This document shows positions 40,924 through 41,555 of a stretch of DNA of 41,555 nt, piece by piece. Below the pieces are notes generated by a model. That model saw only the letters and a list, made by a program, of their open reading frames with translations. It had not been told where the DNA came from and did no database searches. Source of the stretch: Rhizobium sp. ASV8 (GTDB taxonomy: Bacteria > Pseudomonadota > Alphaproteobacteria > Rhizobiales > Rhizobiaceae). Each line of letters opens with the position of its first letter. Position 1 is the first letter of the stretch. The stretch covers positions 1-41,555 of the forward strand of contig NZ_JAELUG010000055.1 in assembly GCF_016429255.1 (NCBI RefSeq), in the 5' to 3' direction. A program made the translations under genes and the position numbers.

Positions 40924-41555
40924 CTAGTTCCAGTCGCCGATTGCTGCCTGTATCACCGCCATGGCAGCAACGGCCGCCGTGTCGGCGCGCAGGATGCGCG
41001 GTCCGAGCGGAATGGCCGTGACGAAGTCGAGGCTGCGCAGCAAAGCGCGCTCCTCTTCGGAAAAGCCGCCTTCGGGCCCGACCAACAGCGCGAGATGCTT
41101 CTCCTTAACCTGCGACAGCAGCGGCAGCGGATTCTGGCCGGCATCGCCTTCGTCGCAATAGATGATGCGGCGCTCGCGCGGCCAGCCGGCGAGCAGATCG
41201 GCAAGCTTCACCGGTTCGGCCACATCGGGTATGCCGAGAATGCCGCATTGTTCCGCTGCCTCGATGACATTGGCCTTGACCTTGTCGAGGCTGGTGATCT
41301 TGCCCTGCACATGCTGCGTCATGACCGGCTGCAGCAGGCCTGCGCCCATTTCGACGGCCTTTTGCACGAGATAATCGAGCCGTCCCACCTTCAGCGGCGC
41401 GAAGAGGTAATGCAGATCCGATGGAGCAGGCTGCGGCCGCGTTTCCGCGATGGGCGTCAGCAGAATGCGTTTGCGGGAAGGAAAGGAAACGCTGACCTTC
41501 CATTCGCCGTCGCGGCCGTTGAAGACTAGCAGCTCGGCGCCGTCTTCCATGCGCA
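40924..41555 (-). CDS. rsmE: 16S rRNA (uracil-1498 N3)-methyltransferase, 5' end outside the window
   Basis: About 210 codons are visible. The first full stretch, 'RMEDGAELLVFNGRDGEWKV', belongs to the N-terminal PUA-like domain, and some 35 residues are missing beyond the window edge compared with the usual length near 245. The C-terminal SPOUT domain is complete: 'RLDYLVQKAVEMGAGLLQPV', 'LALLVGPEGGFSEEE' and 'IPLGPRILRADTAAVAAMAV', where the knot binds S-adenosylmethionine. It methylates U1498 in the decoding region of 16S rRNA. In Rhizobiaceae rsmE and gshA are usually neighbours; here a LysE gene lies between. Confidence 0.95.
   Translation of the reverse strand, partial: RMEDGAELLVFNGRDGEWKVSVSFPSRKRILLTPIAETRPQPAPSDLHYLFAPLKVGRLDYLVQKAVEMGAGLLQPVMTQHVQGKITSLDKVKANVIEAAEQCGILGIPDVAEPVKLADLLAGWPRERRIIYCDEGDAGQNPLPLLSQVKEKHLALLVGPEGGFSEEERALLRSLDFVTAIPLGPRILRADTAAVAAMAVIQAAIGDWN

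Overview
The window comes from an alphaproteobacterium of the order Rhizobiales, most likely the family Rhizobiaceae (Rhizobium/Agrobacterium group). The evidence is a clear RirA-type iron regulator with its three cluster cysteines, a tRNA-His gene that lacks the extra 5' G, a plant-type glutamate-cysteine ligase, typical rhizobial small proteins (DUF1127, DUF937), and RIME-like palindromic intergenic repeats. Base composition is GC-rich with short gaps. No phage, insertion sequence, CRISPR array or rRNA was seen. It reads as ordinary chromosomal backbone with some accessory genes. Genus-level placement is inference.

Layout. Positions 1-850 hold a phasin gene with a strong terminator, a repeat and tRNA-His with its own promoter. 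Positions 940-3610 hold a TetR regulator divergent from a small membrane protein, with a perfect 30-bp palindrome between them, then a broken acetyltransferase, two micro-proteins and a secreted protein of unknown function. Positions 3650-6200 hold a LysR regulator divergent from mmsA (methylmalonate-semialdehyde dehydrogenase). Positions 6280-9660 hold a VOC protein, a YjgN/M48-peptidase pair and rirA. Positions 9930-15490 hold a complete dppABCDF peptide ABC transporter operon, followed by gntK.

Positions 16100-19030 (minus strand) hold an FAD-dependent amino-acid oxidase and a type III polyketide synthase translationally coupled to an isoprenylcysteine-methyltransferase-like protein. Divergent from these is a TPR protein / ECF sigma factor / anti-sigma factor cluster (19226-21271), followed by ppx and rlmE. 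Positions 23760-27430 hold a VOC protein, a DHA2-type efflux pump, a metallo-beta-lactamase-fold hydrolase and nudI. Positions 27800-30345 form a guaB / membrane protein / MAPEG operon. Positions 30490-34600 hold a Tat-exported dienelactone hydrolase, TetR, LysR, DUF1127 and a second small hydrolase. Positions 34870-41555 hold an ABC-F ATPase, an aldo/keto reductase, a DUF937 protein, gshA, a LysE-type exporter and the 3' part of rsmE.

I did not find a clearly new multi-gene system. The best candidates for a second look are the polyketide synthase/methyltransferase pair beside the ECF sigma cluster, the TetR palindrome module, the two-signal promoter of rirA, the repeated TTTGCACA sites before mmsA, the features of tRNA-His, and the family of mosaic intergenic repeats.
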